A stretch of DNA of 60,000 nucleotides from Cryptomeria japonica (Eukaryota; Streptophyta; Pinopsida; Cupressales; Cupressaceae), in NCBI RefSeq assembly GCF_030272615.1, contig NC_081413.1, positions 335,276,302-335,336,301 of the forward strand, given 5' to 3'. Below the pieces are notes generated by a model, which was given only the letters and a program-made list of their open reading frames with translations, was not told the origin of the DNA and ran no database searches. The translations under genes and the position numbers were made by a program. Numbering within the stretch: the stretch's first letter is position 1; each line of letters opens with the position of its first letter. Positions 44,642-55,800 of this stretch are shown here, one piece after another.

Positions 44642-46351
44642 TTAATTGACTCCATGTAGGGTTACAACCCCTAACTTACCTCTAAGATAATCAAATGTAG
44701 CCTTAGGTAGAGGCTTAGTAAAAATATCTACCAGTTGTTCTTTAGTGGAAACATGCTCCAGTGATACATCCTTGCTTTTACCTTTCTCTCTCAAGAAATG
44801 ATACTTCAGCTCTATATGCTTTGTCCTAGCATGCAACATCGGGTTCTTTGAAATATTTATAGCACTAGTGTTATCATAGAAAATTCTTACCAGTTCTGAT
44901 ATCTTCAGCTTAAAACCTTCCAATTTGTGTTTCATTCAGATTGCTTGGGTACAATTCATGTAAGTTGCAACATACTCAGCTTCTGCTATTGATTGAGACA
45001 TACAACTCTATTTCTTGCTGCTCCAAGATACTAATCTACCTCCAAGAAAAAATGCTCCTTCGATTGTACTCTTCATGTCATCATATTTCCTGCCCAATCT
45101 GCATCGGTATAGACCTTTAATTCAAATTTTCCTACATATGGATACCATAATCAATAATCTATAGTGCATTTCAGGTATCAAAAAATTCTTTTGGTTGCAA
45201 CCATGTGTGACTCATGCAGCCTTTTCTAAAATCTGGCAACCAATCCTACTGCATGAGCAATGTCTGGTCTACTGTGGACAACATAATGTAGTTTACCTAT
45301 CATGGACTTTTATTCCTTTTCATCAACTGGTGTAGAATCATCCTCCTTTGATAATTTACAACCTGTAACCATTGGTGTTCCAGCTAGTTTACAGTCTCCC
45401 ATTCCAAAAGTTCTTAACACTTCCTTCACATACTTGGATTGTGTGATAAAAATACCTTCCTTCATCTATTGTATTTGTAAACCTATGAATTTTTTTTATC
45501 TCACCTACCAGTGACATCTCAAACTCATTCTTCATTTCATTAGCAAAATCATGACACATATCATCATTTCCTCCAAAAATGATATCATCAACAAATACCT
45601 CACTTATCAGTATCTTATCTCCTCCTGTCTTGAGATATATATTACTATCTTCACTTGTTCTTTGAAAACCTATCTTTACTAAGTGAGAGTGAAATTTTTC
45701 ATACCATACTCTTGGTGCTTGTTTCAATCCATATAGTGCTTTATGTAGCTTTCACACCATATCCTTTTCTTTGGTCAATGCATTACCATTTGGTTGTTCT
45801 ATGTTAAATTATTCTTCCAATATTCCATTTAAAAATGTTGATTTAACATCCATCTATTATACTTTAAATCCTCTATATGTTGCAAATGCAAGTAAAGTCC
45901 TCACTCCTTCCAATCTTGCTACTGGTGCAAATTTTTCACCATAGTCTTCACCTTCCTCTTGTGCATATCCTTTGCATACCAGTCTGGCTTTATTTCCAAC
46001 CACTACTCCATCTTCATTCAGTTTGTTTCTGAATACCCACTTTGTACCTATTACATTCTTATTCTTTGATCTGGGTACCAATGACCATGCATTATTCTTC
46101 TCTATCTGGTCAAGTTCTTCTTCCATTGCCTTGATCGAGTCTTCATCTGCAAAGGCTTCTTTTGAAGTTCTAGTCTCAATGGTGGAAATCATACATGAGT
46201 TTTCTCTAATATTTGTTTGAGTTAGCACACCTACATTCTTGTCTCCAATAATCTGAACAGGGCTATGACAGAGTCTGACATACCTTGGAATGGCATGTTC
46301 TTGATTTTTCAGGTTCTTCTTCTTCTTCTTCTTCTTCTTCATTTTCTTCAT
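44642..46351 (-). pseudogene. copia 3 reverse transcriptase and RNase H
   Basis: From high to low coordinates: a Lys/Glu linker encoded by a GAA/AAG microsatellite (46313-46340 on the plus strand as TTC repeats), RT start [16 protein letters not shown]-type text ([20 protein letters not shown]), [20 protein letters not shown] and [19 protein letters not shown], then a break, KQAPRVWYEKFHSHLVKIGF and FVDDIIFGGND. A T-run (45490-45497) marks a frameshift. RNase H shows LVSWSSKK, SIAEAEYVA, YDNTSAINISKNPM (the usual Cys before Asp is Tyr) and LVDIFTKPLPKATF, ending TAA/TGA at 44642. Several Trp/Gln-type stops are present. It is incapable of movement. Confidence 0.85.
46313..46340 (+). repeat. 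TTC/CTT trinucleotide microsatellite in the copia 3 linker
   Basis: About nine TTC/CTT units in a row, lying in the acidic/basic linker between integrase and RT of the minus-strand pol, where a run of single residues is commonly seen in copia. Confidence 0.8.
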
Positions 46352-46392
46352 CTTCTTCTAGACCTTCTTGTTTTGGTTGAACTGGGGCTTCT

Positions 46393-47454
46393 TGTTGGAA
46401 ATATGGAGGAATTAATTATGTGTTGCATCGATATTTTGTCATTAATGTCAACACTAGCTATTATGGCTAGTTACCAACAGACAGGTTTTGGTTACTGGTA
46501 AGGGTTTAAGGTTTTACCGACAAAGCTTTTATTGAGAATCTTTGACAGAATGCATAAGTGGTGTTGGTGCAGCTTGTAGATGGAATTCAGGATGTAGAAG
46601 GTGATCCTTGATCGTGCCTCAATTGATTGGAGACATTGCTTTGGTGTGGTGGACCCAGATTAGGTCCGGTATCATGTTAACATGTTCTCTACACATTACC
46701 AAGATGTTTTATGGATTGGTTAATGTTTTTTTGATCTTAAGCCAACATGACATATCATTGTAATATGGATATATGTAATGATCTTATTGTAATACCTTTT
46801 AGGTGGTTGACCTAATTGGTTTAGGCCTTTGGGTTGTATAAATTGAATAAAGATCTCATTAAAGATCATGGTATGGGAATGGAATATATGTCGTGGTCAT
46901 GGAATGAAATATCATATGCGAAGGAGATTTGGTTGATCATAGGTGATCGAATTGGGTTTAAGGAAGAGGTCAAAGGCCTTCGATATTGAGCTTAATCGGG
47001 ACTGTAATTAGGAATGGTAGATTCTATCTCTTGCAGTTCATTCTTCTAGATTAGTGTCCAATTATCTTGAGGTGGTTATAACCTCTCTATAGTCAGTGAG
47101 ACTCTTTTGTAATGAGAAGTACACTCTAGGCAGTGTGCCTTCCTGCATGTGTAGGCCCCTCATTATATCACATACTTTCTATAGAAGTATCATCTGACTA
47201 TGGGTAGGCTTCCCATCATGGTTTTTCCCTTTTCTAAGTTTTCCATGTACAAATCATGGTGTTATGTGGTATTCTTTCGTTGTGTTAATTCTCCATTTCA
47301 TTCTTAAGTTTTATTGCTTACTGATATCTGTTTCTTCTATTCCGGTATTCAATGTTTATATGCTCTGGTTAAAGGTTATAAGTGGTTTAATTAATTTAAT
47401 TTGTTAACAACTGATTCCCCCCCCCCTCTTAGTTGTTCACCGGTTATCCTAACA
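46393..47454 (+). repeat. 5' LTR of copia 4 (1.06 kb)
   Basis: TGTTGGAAATATGGAGGAAT...ATCCTAACA, followed by the PBS. TATA-like GTATAAATTG at 46836-46845. It shares ATTATGTGTTGCATYGATAT and ATGTCAACACTAGCT with the copia 2 LTR. Confidence 0.85.
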
Positions 47455-47456
47455 AT

Positions 47457-47468
47457 TGGTATCAGAGC
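47457..47468 (+). promoter_or_regulatory. copia 4 primer binding site
   Basis: TGGTATCAGAGC two bases after the LTR end; initiator tRNA-Met type. Confidence 0.9.
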
Positions 47469-47512
47469 TTTGGTCTTCTTTTGTAGAAGCTTAATCACTT
47501 GAGGTAGATCCT

Positions 47513-48480
47513 ATGGTACCTGATACTTCAAATCCACCGGCAACTATTTTCAGAAGAGAAATCCCTAAGCTTGATGCAATGAATTATGGGATATAGAAAA
47601 TCTGAATGGAGACTCATCTTAGATGTCTTGGAAAGGATATTTGGGAGATGATTGAGAAAGGATATACACCTCATGATCTGACATCTAGCAATCCTGCTCC
47701 TGCAGACCTGGACAAGAATATTGAAAATGACTGTAGAGCTAGAGAAACCATCTTGTGTGCACATACTGATCAACAAATCATGGAATTGACTGATAAATCA
47801 TCGACAAAGGTTATGTGGGATAAATTGTAAACTCTGAATGAAGGTGATCCTACTGTCAAAATTGCTAAACTTGATGGTTACTGGGTAAGATATGAGAACT
47901 TGAAGATGGAAGATAATGAAAGAATTGCTACATTTATGGAAAGAGTAAATGAGATTGTCATGGGAATTCAATGTTGCGGAGGATCTTTGAGTGAAGATGA
48001 AATCATTTCCAAAGTTTTGAGAGCCCTTCCACCAACTTAGAAGATGAAGGCAACTGCAATTAATGAATTGAGAGAAATGGCAAACACTTTAGTTAACAAA
48101 GACATTCTGATTGGAAAATTATCTGCTTTTGAGCTTGAAGAATTTGGATCTTCTGGAGCTATAAAGTCTGAACCTTCTTTTCATGCATCATCATCTACCG
48201 ACAAAAGTGATTGGAAAGCCGTTATATGCAAAAGAATTGGAAGATATGAGGAAAGAGGATGAATAATTTGAGCAACTTGAAGCCTTATTTGCTAGAAGAG
48301 TACCTAAAGGACTAACAAGAAGTAAGTATGAAGGAAAAGCCCCTTTTAAATATTTTGCATGTAATAAGATTGGTCATTTTGCATCTAGATGTCCTGAAAG
48401 GAATGCAAGATTTGTAGAGAGAGTTAAGAAATAATTTAAGCCTAATCAAAATAGATATAGATTCAAGAAAAGTAAGTAAT
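47513..48480 (+). pseudogene. copia 4 gag
   Basis: ATG 47513 (MVPDTSNPPATIFRREIPKL). Stops follow at YGI*KI* (Trp codons in relatives), then METHLRCLGKDIWEMIEKGY, AHTDQQIMELTDKSSTKVMW, a TAA, ERVNEIVMGIQCCGGSLSED, a TAG at PPT*, and LIGKLSAFELEEFGSSGA. One extra base near 48222 shifts the frame. The zinc knuckle (48351-48392) is Y.FAC.NKIGHFASRC: its first cysteine is Tyr, while copia 2 lost the second one. The basic tail (RYRFKKSK) ends at TAA 48478-48480. Confidence 0.85.
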
Positions 48481-50583
48481 GCTACATAGAGGATGAGGAA
48501 GGAGTAAGTGATGACTCTGAGGATGAACCGACAACAGACTCTCCTAGTGGATCCGACAATGCGAAGGAATGGGTGTTCTATGCTTTAAAGGAAGATGAAC
48601 CAGAATCGGCTATCAAGAATGAAGAAAAGGATGAATGTGTAATTGATAGTGGATGCTCGCATCATATGATTGGAGATAAAAGAAAATTTTTGCCCTTGCG
48701 AGAATACAATGGCGGTCAAGCCAGATTTGCAGATGACAAAGCATGTATGATCAAAGGTAAAGGCACTATTTCTCTGTATGTCAATTATAATAATGATAAT
48801 GTCTATTATGTAGAAGGTTTAAAGCATAATCTTTTAAGTGTTGGTCAATTGGTGGACAAGGGATTCCAATGTTATTTTAAAGATAGAAATTGCACAATCA
48901 ATAACTAAACTGGTTTGGAGATTGCAATCAGTACTCAGACTGGACGTAATATCTTTCACTTGAAAAATGCTAATAAGACATGTTTGATTGCTCATATTGA
49001 TGAGAGTTGGTTATGGTATAAGAGGTTGTGTCATGTTAATTTTGATTGTATTGTTAAGATCAATTCAACAAAGGTAGTTAGAGATATACCTAAGATTATA
49101 AAGCCTCATAATCCAGTATGTAAGGAATGCCAATTGGGAAAGCAAGTTAGAACTTCTTTTAAGAGCATACATGATAAATCTAACGATGTGCTTGGTTTGA
49201 TTCATATCGACTTATGTGGTCCAGCAAGGACCATAAGCTTTCATGGTGATAGATATTTCATGCTAATAATTGATGATTATTCTAGATTGATGTGGGTGAA
49301 TTTTCTTAGGGAGAAGTCTGAAGCCTTTGAGAAATTCAAGATATTTAAAGCAAAAGTGGAAACAAAAACTAGATTGAAAATTAAATGTCTGAGATCAGAT
49401 CAAGGCAGTGAGTTCACTTCTCATAAATTTAATAGTTATTGTGAGACAAATGGAATTAGGAGACAATTATCTACACCGCAAAATGAAGTAGTGGAAAGGA
49501 AGAATAGAACAATTTTGGATGTAGCAAGAACCATGATGATGGAAGCCAAATTGCATCACATCTACTGGAGAGAAACACTGAGTACAATAGTCTACAAATT
49601 CAATCGAGTTCACATCAAAGGTGAAACTGGTAAGGCCCCTTATGAATTATGGCTTGGACATACACCTATTGTTAAATATTTTAGAATTTTTGGAAGTAAA
49701 TGTTATATCAAAAGGGATGATTCAATTGGGAAGTTTGATCCTATATGTGATGAAAGGATATTTCTTGGATACTCAATTCAGAGAAAAGCATATAGATGTT
49801 ATAAAAAAAGATTGCAAAAAATTGTGGAGAGAACAAATGTGAAAGTGGATGAGCAATACAGAAATCAATCTATATCATATGATAGGGAAATGATAGTGAA
49901 AATGATTATAACTGAACTGACAATGCCTCAACCGGTACAAGACACTGAGATAGTTACACTAGTATAATCAGAAAATTCAACTGTGACTGATGATTAGAAC
50001 AGTGAACCTGAAGTTCAAAAGACACCAAGGTATATAAGGTTAAATCATTCTGAAGATCAAATCATTGGAGATAGGAACAAGGGAGTTATGACAAGAAGAA
50101 TACTGGCAAATGAAGAGGTATGTTTTATTTCTCAAATTGAACCGGTATTTGTTATTGAAGCTTGTAAAGATAAACATTGGTTAAAGCCTATGGAAGATGA
50201 ATTAGATCAGATGGAGAAGAATGAGACTTGGACTTTTATTCCCCGGTCTAAAAATAAGAATGTTATTGGAACTAAATGGGTTTTTAGAAATAAACTAAAT
50301 GAGGATGGTCAATTTGTAAGAAACAAGGCTAGATTGGTTTGTAAAGGATATTCTCAAATGGAAGGAATTGATTATGGTGAGCCATTTGCACCTATAGCTA
50401 GAATTGAAGCTGTTAGACTATTTCTTGCCTATGCAGCATACAAGAACTATAAGGTCCATCAAATGGATGTTAAATGTGTATTTTTGAATGGTGAACTTGA
50501 GGAAGAGGTATACATGGAGCAGCTTGATGGGTTTTCACTAACAAATGACAAAGATATGGTTTGCAGATTAAGGAAAACATTAT
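48481..50583 (+). pseudogene. copia 4 protease, integrase and first half of RT
   Basis: One frame from 48481 to the break, with few stops (48906, 49965, 49996 or so). Protease VIDSGCSHHMIGDKRKF. Pre-integrase WLWYKRLCHVNF, CKECQLGKQVRTSF. The integrase has all three catalytic blocks: HIDLCGP, RSDQGSEFTSHKF and EVVERKNRTI. Then GSKCYIKRDDSIGKFDP (IN C-terminal region), the linker, and [58 protein letters not shown]. It stops at CRLRKTLL (50583), just before the [11 protein letters not shown] block, where the LTR of copia 5 is inserted. This is the best-preserved integrase in the window. Confidence 0.9.
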
Positions 50584-52063
50584 TGTTGGCATATGTGCAG
50601 AGTTTGATGACATGATGATAATGTATGTTGTCATTGATGTCAATATGTTGAAGTGTGAACCAGTATGATGAAGTGTGAACCGGTATGTTGAAGTAAGTAA
50701 ACTGGCAAGTGAACCGATATGATGAAGTGTGAACCAATATGTTGAAGTAAGTAAACTGGCAAGTGAACCAGTATATGCAAAGTTTGTATTGGGGTTTCAC
50801 TTGATATGACTACTGGGTGGTAGTCTCAGCTTCAAGGTTTTCGGCTGATGCATTCCATGTTTGTGCAATTCGATCGATGACATCCTATGATGAGTTGGCA
50901 TTAAAATGAAGATTAGATCGAGTTTCTACAATAGCCTTGTGCACATGAAGGATTTCCTTGAGGAATCTTGCATGAGAAGATTGATTCTATCTACCCTGGG
51001 AATGTGCAAAATCTTAGTAAACAGTGGAGAGCGCATGATGGGTTATCAACTTCCAGAAGTGGTGAAGAACGGATGATGCAGAACATCTTGAGATTTGTTC
51101 AAGATTGTTTTACCCTATGTAATGTGATTAAACGGTTAGGATTGGACCAACTGTATTGTTAACCTAGATGCTTAGGGTTTTAGGTTTTGGCCACCGACCT
51201 AATTGTTGTCTATAAGGTCGATGATGATTTTCAATTGAAGTTGTTGGCAAATGAATGTATGTGAGGTGATTCTTGCCAGACCGGAGAAGTGAGTAGAGAT
51301 CTGTAGAGTGTGATTGCAGATGTAATGGAATTGAAGTGGATTTGCCTTGGCATTGAGTGCTATTATCAGATCAATGTATTACCTTTTGACTTCTAACCAT
51401 TTCAATAGTTGGAAAATCCCTTTACCGGGTAGCTTTAACAAGATTTTTGTAAATCCTTTAATAGGGTGACTCAAAATCATTGATTTCTTCAAATCCTCTT
51501 GTGAGGTAACCTTTAACAGGGTTATAACCTCTAACCAGGTATTTAGCCATCCCTTAACTGGGTGATCCCTAGCAGGATCGGTTCCTAGAAGAACCTGTTG
51601 TAAAGTCTTTAACTGAACTAGGCTCCTTAAAGAGTGAACTTCAAAAGAGTTCAAGAACAACTTGTGGGTATTCATCCCCACTGTGGTTTTTCCCAGTTGG
51701 GTTTCCACGTGAAAAAATCAGTGTGTTATGTGAGATGCTTTTTCATGTGATGATTTAGTGTTTTTTGTTAAGTGGTAATGCATGTTGATCTAATGGTCAT
51801 TGTATTTCTGATGTATTACTTTCTTAAGCATATGGAGAAGTTGAGATGAGATATTAGGTTTTGAGAAGTTCTAAGTGTTACCAGTTTATGTCTTTCACAG
51901 TCTTACTGTGTTTTACCAGTATTGTCTTGGTTTAGGTTGGTGATGTTGTTTGCTAGTTAGTACAGTCTTTGCAATTTAAGTTGTTAGAGATATTTTTGTT
52001 TGTACTGATTCACCCCCCCTTCTCAGTACCTGTTGGGTATTTACTGTTCATCATTATTCATCA
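50584..52063 (+). repeat. 5' LTR of copia 5 (1.48 kb)
   Basis: TGTTGGCATATGTGCAGAGT...TTCATCA. It contains a 54-bp tandem repeat (50655-50775), a TATA-like TCTATAAGGT (51209-51218), a run of CCCTTTAACnGGGTnA words (51415-51600), CCCCACTGTGGTTTTTCCC...GGGTTTCCACGTG, and a C-run (ACCCCCCCTTCTC) near the end. Confidence 0.8.
50655..50775 (+). repeat. 54-bp tandem repeat in the copia 5 LTR
   Basis: GTGAACC begins each copy at 50655, 50709 and 50763; two full copies and a partial third. The unit contains ATGATGAAGTGTGAACC and ATGTTGAAGTAAGTAAACTG. Within each unit GTGAACCnnTATGNTGAAG is itself repeated once. Confidence 0.85.
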
Positions 52064-52065
52064 AT

Positions 52066-52077
52066 TGGTATCAGAGA
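52066..52077 (+). promoter_or_regulatory. copia 5 primer binding site
   Basis: TGGTATCAGAGA, matching the initiator tRNA-Met complement except for the last base. Confidence 0.8.
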
Positions 52078-52137
52078 GACCTCCAGGTTCTCTATTCTAT
52101 AAGCTTAACCAATTGAGGAAAATATCCTATTCTAGTG

Positions 52138-52733
52138 ATGAAGAGGGAAGGTCCTAAGTTCAACAGAGATAACTTTAAGATATGGAAGGATAAAATGAAG
52201 ATCTACATTAAAAGCATGGGTGCTCAACACTAGAACTATGTTGAGAATTCTTATGTTGTGCCTACTAGTACTCTCACCGATGATCAAAGAAGAGAGATTC
52301 AAGAGAATGGGCAAGTCATGGAAGTTCTTATTAGTAGTCTATCTGATATTTAGTTTATATATGTTTAGTATAAAGAGAATCCCAAAGATGTATGGGATAC
52401 TCTGGAGACTATCTATGGCAGCAATGAGCATGTGAAGCAAGCTAAGGAAGAGAGCCTTAGGGGAAAATTTGAAGACATGTAGATGGTTGAAGGAGAGACC
52501 ATTCAACAATATGGGATAAGAATTAAAATTGTTGTTGGAGACATCAAGAGTGCAGGAGGTACAATGCATGATCCTGCCATTGTTAGCAAAGTTTTGAGAT
52601 CCTTGTTACCGGTCTATGCAATAAGGGTTGGTGCTATTCAGGAGTTGAGATCTATTGACAAGAAAAAGGTATCACTAGACTCCATCATTGCTAAGTTGAC
52701 CGCATATGAGATAAATAGTTATGATGATAGTCA
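52138..52733 (+). pseudogene. copia 5 gag (UBN2-type), 3'-truncated
   Basis: ATG 52138 (MKREGPKFNRDNFKIWKDKM). In one frame: GAQH* (TAG at 52231), a second and third stop at about 52351 and 52366, DVWDTLETIYGSNEHVKQAK, then EDM*MVEGETIQQYGIRI (TAG 52480), SAGGTMHDPAIVSKVLRSLL, VGAIQELRSIDKKKVSLDSI and IAKLTAYEINSYDDS. These are the hallmarks of copia gag (UBN2, PF14223). It ends abruptly at 52733 without the zinc knuckle. It belongs to a gag subfamily different from that of copia 2 and 4. Confidence 0.85.
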
Positions 52734-52735
52734 TT

Positions 52736-53201
52736 TAAAATTCTATGCTCCTCGTATACTTATTACTTCATCATGATTCCAAAAGCACATAATGCAATAC
52801 TCACAAAGCATCCTTAATCATTTGACCCATAGCTCATTTAGTACTCATAAAATCTCTTACACTATATCAACTAACCAACAATCATCTCATTACAAATTAA
52901 GTAACTACATGAATTCATCTCAACACAAATTAAGGTACAATATCCTAATCCCATAACAACTAATAGCATCCACCAAATGTAGATATAATTCTTAATCTAT
53001 AACACATGATACATTCTAATCCTTTCCTAAAAGACAAGCATTCATTTTACCATCTACCCATACACTTACTAGTAATTTCTATTTATAAAATTAGTAATTC
53101 ATTCACTAAGGACATCCATACAATATTTTCATAAGGAACATTCAACTACATCCCAAGCATTATAAGATTTTCAATCCTACCATTAGATCACTAACTACGA
53201 A
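52736..53201. other. AT-rich sequence left of the young copia insertion, no gene seen
   Basis: No coding signal and no recognised element. It was contiguous with 56779 onward before the 53207-56773 insertion (GTATG duplicated at both ends). Short words such as CATTACATA/CATCTC recur across it and the right flank. Confidence 0.5.
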
Positions 53202-53206
53202 GTATG

Positions 53207-53525
53207 TGTAGGATTTGAGAAATACAAATCCATAGAACCCAAAGAAACCTGCATGCAAGAAACCTGTCACAGAGAAAGAGAGAGAATGAATACAAAGGTT
53301 TTGGCTCTGACAAAGTGAAAAGATTTATTATCAGAGAAAAATGAATCAAGAGAATGACAATAATACAAGAGATCAATCCTTATAAAGGAGATCAACACCG
53401 AAAGGAAAACCTAACCCTAAGGTGAGAGCATTTAATAATTAAATATTAATTATTAAATGACTAATGTATGCATAAAGAGAAATCTTAAGAGGAGAGCAAA
53501 GTTAATTAATTACTTTACTCTAACA
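53207..53525 (-). repeat. 3' LTR of the young copia derivative (319 bp)
   Basis: Nearly identical to 56455-56773. On the plus strand it is followed by CCCCACCTTAAG (53526-53537); read on the minus strand this is CTTAAGGTGGGG directly before the LTR, the likely polypurine tract. Confidence 0.95.
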
Positions 53526-53747
53526 CCCCACCTTAAGATGAGCTACAATGCAGCTACAAACAATGCAGAAGAAAGCAAAGGAACTACAATACAATAAAGG
53601 GTCCCGGCAACAAGGCCTGATCAGGTACCCGAATACAAGAAAATCTCTATAAAGTGGAGTAAAGGAGAAAACCCAGTGGGAAAAAACTCCTCTCCAAAAA
53701 GAGATAAAGAATCATGCTGAAAAAGAAAACATGAAGGAAGGAAGGCC

Positions 53748-55526
53748 TCACTGAGACCCCCCAAGGACAACTTCCTTCACCCCAAGCATTGAGCGTAATT
53801 GAAGATAGCGCGGAGATGCCAAAGGTTTAGTGAAGATGTCAGCAACCTGCTCCTCTGTAGGAATGTACTCCAAGATGAGAGAACCATCTTGAATCAACTG
53901 CCTGATGAAGTGCATGTGGATTTCAATGTGCTTTGTCCACTGATGTTCCACTGGGTTGCAAGAAATATGAATGGCACTCTGATTGTCACACCAAAGAGTA
54001 GTGGGACAATCTGGAGGAAACCCAAACTCTGTCATCGACTGCCGAAGCCATAAAACCTCCTGACTGGCTAACACTGCTGCATAGTACTCAGCCTCTGCAG
54101 ATGATAATGCAATAGCAGACTGCTTCTTGCAAGACCATGTAATAGGACCAGAACCAAGGCAAAAAATGAAGCCAGAAGTAGACTTCCAATCATTGACATC
54201 ACCAGCCCAATCGAAGTCAGTGAAGCCAATGATGTGAGGGGATCCTGAAGTGTAGTGAATGCCATAATGTGTGGTGCCCCGAATGTACCTCAAAATACAT
54301 TTGGCTACTTGCCAATGGCTCTCATGAGGATCATGGGAGAACCGAGAGACAAGGCCAATCGCAAAGGAAAGATCAGGATGAGAATGTGTCAGGTACAACA
54401 AACTGCCAACCAACTGCCTATATAAAGTGGTGTCTACTGAAGGAGTAGAGCAAGTGGAAGACAAAACAACGCCTGACTGAAATGGAGTGGGGGCAGACTT
54501 GCAATCAAGCATGCCAAATCGGTGAAGCATATCAAGAGCATACTTCTCCTGAAATATGGAAATCCCATCGGAAGACTGAATAACCTGTAGACCCAGAAAG
54601 AAGTGCAAGAGACCAAGATCGGTCATCTCAAACTGCTCCATCAAAGCTCTCTGAACACTCTGAATCATGGAGGATGAGCTACTTGTAATGATAAGATCAT
54701 CTACATATAGCACAAGAATCAAAAGATCACCCTCCTGACGTTGAATATACACTGTGTGATCAGAATGACAGCGTGTGAAGTGAGAGGAAAGCAAAAAGGA
54801 GTCCATCTTCTCATACCAAGCCCGAGGGGCTTGTTTGAGACCATACAATGAACGTCGTAGTCTGCAAACCAAAGAAGTGTCCTGCACAAAACCCTGAGGC
54901 TGCTCCATATAGATCTCCTCATGTAGATCTCCATGCAAGAAGGCACTCTTCACATCCATCTGAAACACTGTCCATCCCTGTGAAGCTGCAAGTGAAAGTA
55001 CCAGGCGGATAGAATTCATCTTGGCGACAGGAGCAAAGGTCTCAGAGTAGTCAATACCCTCTACCTGAGAAAACCCCTTCGCAACAAGACGTGCCTTATA
55101 CTTGTCAATAGAACCATCTACAACATACTTGGTACGATACACTCACTTGCACCGAACCAACTTTCTTCCCTTAGGAAGAGGACAAAGATCCCAAGTGTGA
55201 TTCTTCATCAAAGAAGAATACTCCTCATCCATGGCCCTATCCCACTCAAGGTGTCTTGTCGCCTCTGAAAACTTTTGAGGATCATCTAAAATGGCATGAC
55301 TCAAAAGACTAGAACCAAATGTTTGAGCATGAGTGCGACGAGTATTGGAAGGATCACCTGCTAAAGAACCAGCTGCATCAACAGTGTCACGGGCCCACCT
55401 CAGCAAAGATGGAGCAACTGGTGGTGGTGGAGATGGTGGATCATCATCTACATATTCCCCAAGGCCGTACGGCCCTAGGGCACGCAACACGAGGCAAAAA
55501 AATAAAAAAAACATAAAAAAATGCAA
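53748..55526 (-). pseudogene. copia RT and RNase H, almost open (one Trp-to-stop)
   Basis: On the minus strand a frame from 55526 to the stop at 53748 is broken only by TGA at 55143-55145 (LVRCK*VYRTKYVVDG, where relatives have KWVYRTK). The N-terminal part has the acidic/proline linker (EYVDDDPPSPPPP) and the pre-RT block (HLEWDRAMDEEYSSLMKNHT). [68 protein letters not shown] (active site intact). RNase H: FTDFDWAGDVND, SSAEAEYYAAV, LWCDNQSAIHI and EQVADIFTKPLAS. The 464-codon stretch 53748-55142 is fully open. The first residues (55445-55526, MHFFMFFLFF) are not element protein but leader sequence joined to the linker by the internal deletion. Confidence 0.9.
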
Positions 55527-55539
55527 TTTTTTTTGTTTT

Positions 55540-55800
55540 CCACGGGCGTAGCCAGTTTACAAGCATGCGCCACCGGTGCGCCGCCCGATGGCCACTGCCC
55601 GGCCACTGCCGCCAGCGGTAACCATCGGCTGCGGCCAGGCAGCCACCGCCGCGCTGCCGGTGCCGCCCGCAGCCCGCGCGCCGCCCGCTCGCCGCCTGCT
55701 CGCCGCCCGCTCGCCGCCTGCTCGCCGCCCGCGCGTCGCCCGCTCTCCACTGCCACCCCTGCACCGCCCCCGCGCCGCCAGCCCTTGCGCTAGCTCCTGG
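55540..55800 (-). other. very GC-rich leader segment with 11-bp tandem repeats
   Basis: About 260 bp far richer in G+C than anything else in the window. At 55679-55733 an 11-bp unit (CGCCGCCCGCT alternating with CGCCGCCTGCT) repeats five times. Long overlapping open frames in all phases are due to the composition, not to coding. It lies in what would be the 5' leader/gag region of the minus-strand element. Confidence 0.75.

Larger units (their letters stand above)
42917..46392 (-). mobile_element. Ty1/copia element 3 (minus strand), 5'-truncated
   Basis: On the minus strand: RT-RNase H (46351-44642), 3' UTR, polypurine tract (44297-44311, CAAAGGGGGAGAA) and 3' LTR (44296-42917), ending in a C-run (CCCCCCCTCTTAGTTGTC) and CTATCTAACA. 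Gag, protease and integrase are lost; the break is where copia 4 begins (46393). Confidence 0.85.
46393..50583 (+). mobile_element. Ty1/copia element 4, 5' two-thirds
   Basis: 5' LTR 46393-47454, PBS 47457-47468, gag, protease, integrase and the first half of RT; broken at 50584 by the LTR of copia 5. It lies inside the linker of copia 3. Closely related to copia 2. Confidence 0.85.
50584..52735 (+). mobile_element. Ty1/copia element 5, LTR plus gag, 3'-truncated
   Basis: LTR 50584-52063, PBS at 52066, gag to about 52733; then the text changes to AT-rich unrelated sequence. It disrupts the RT of copia 4. The LTR is of the same type as the split minus-strand LTR at 32265/41375. Confidence 0.8.
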
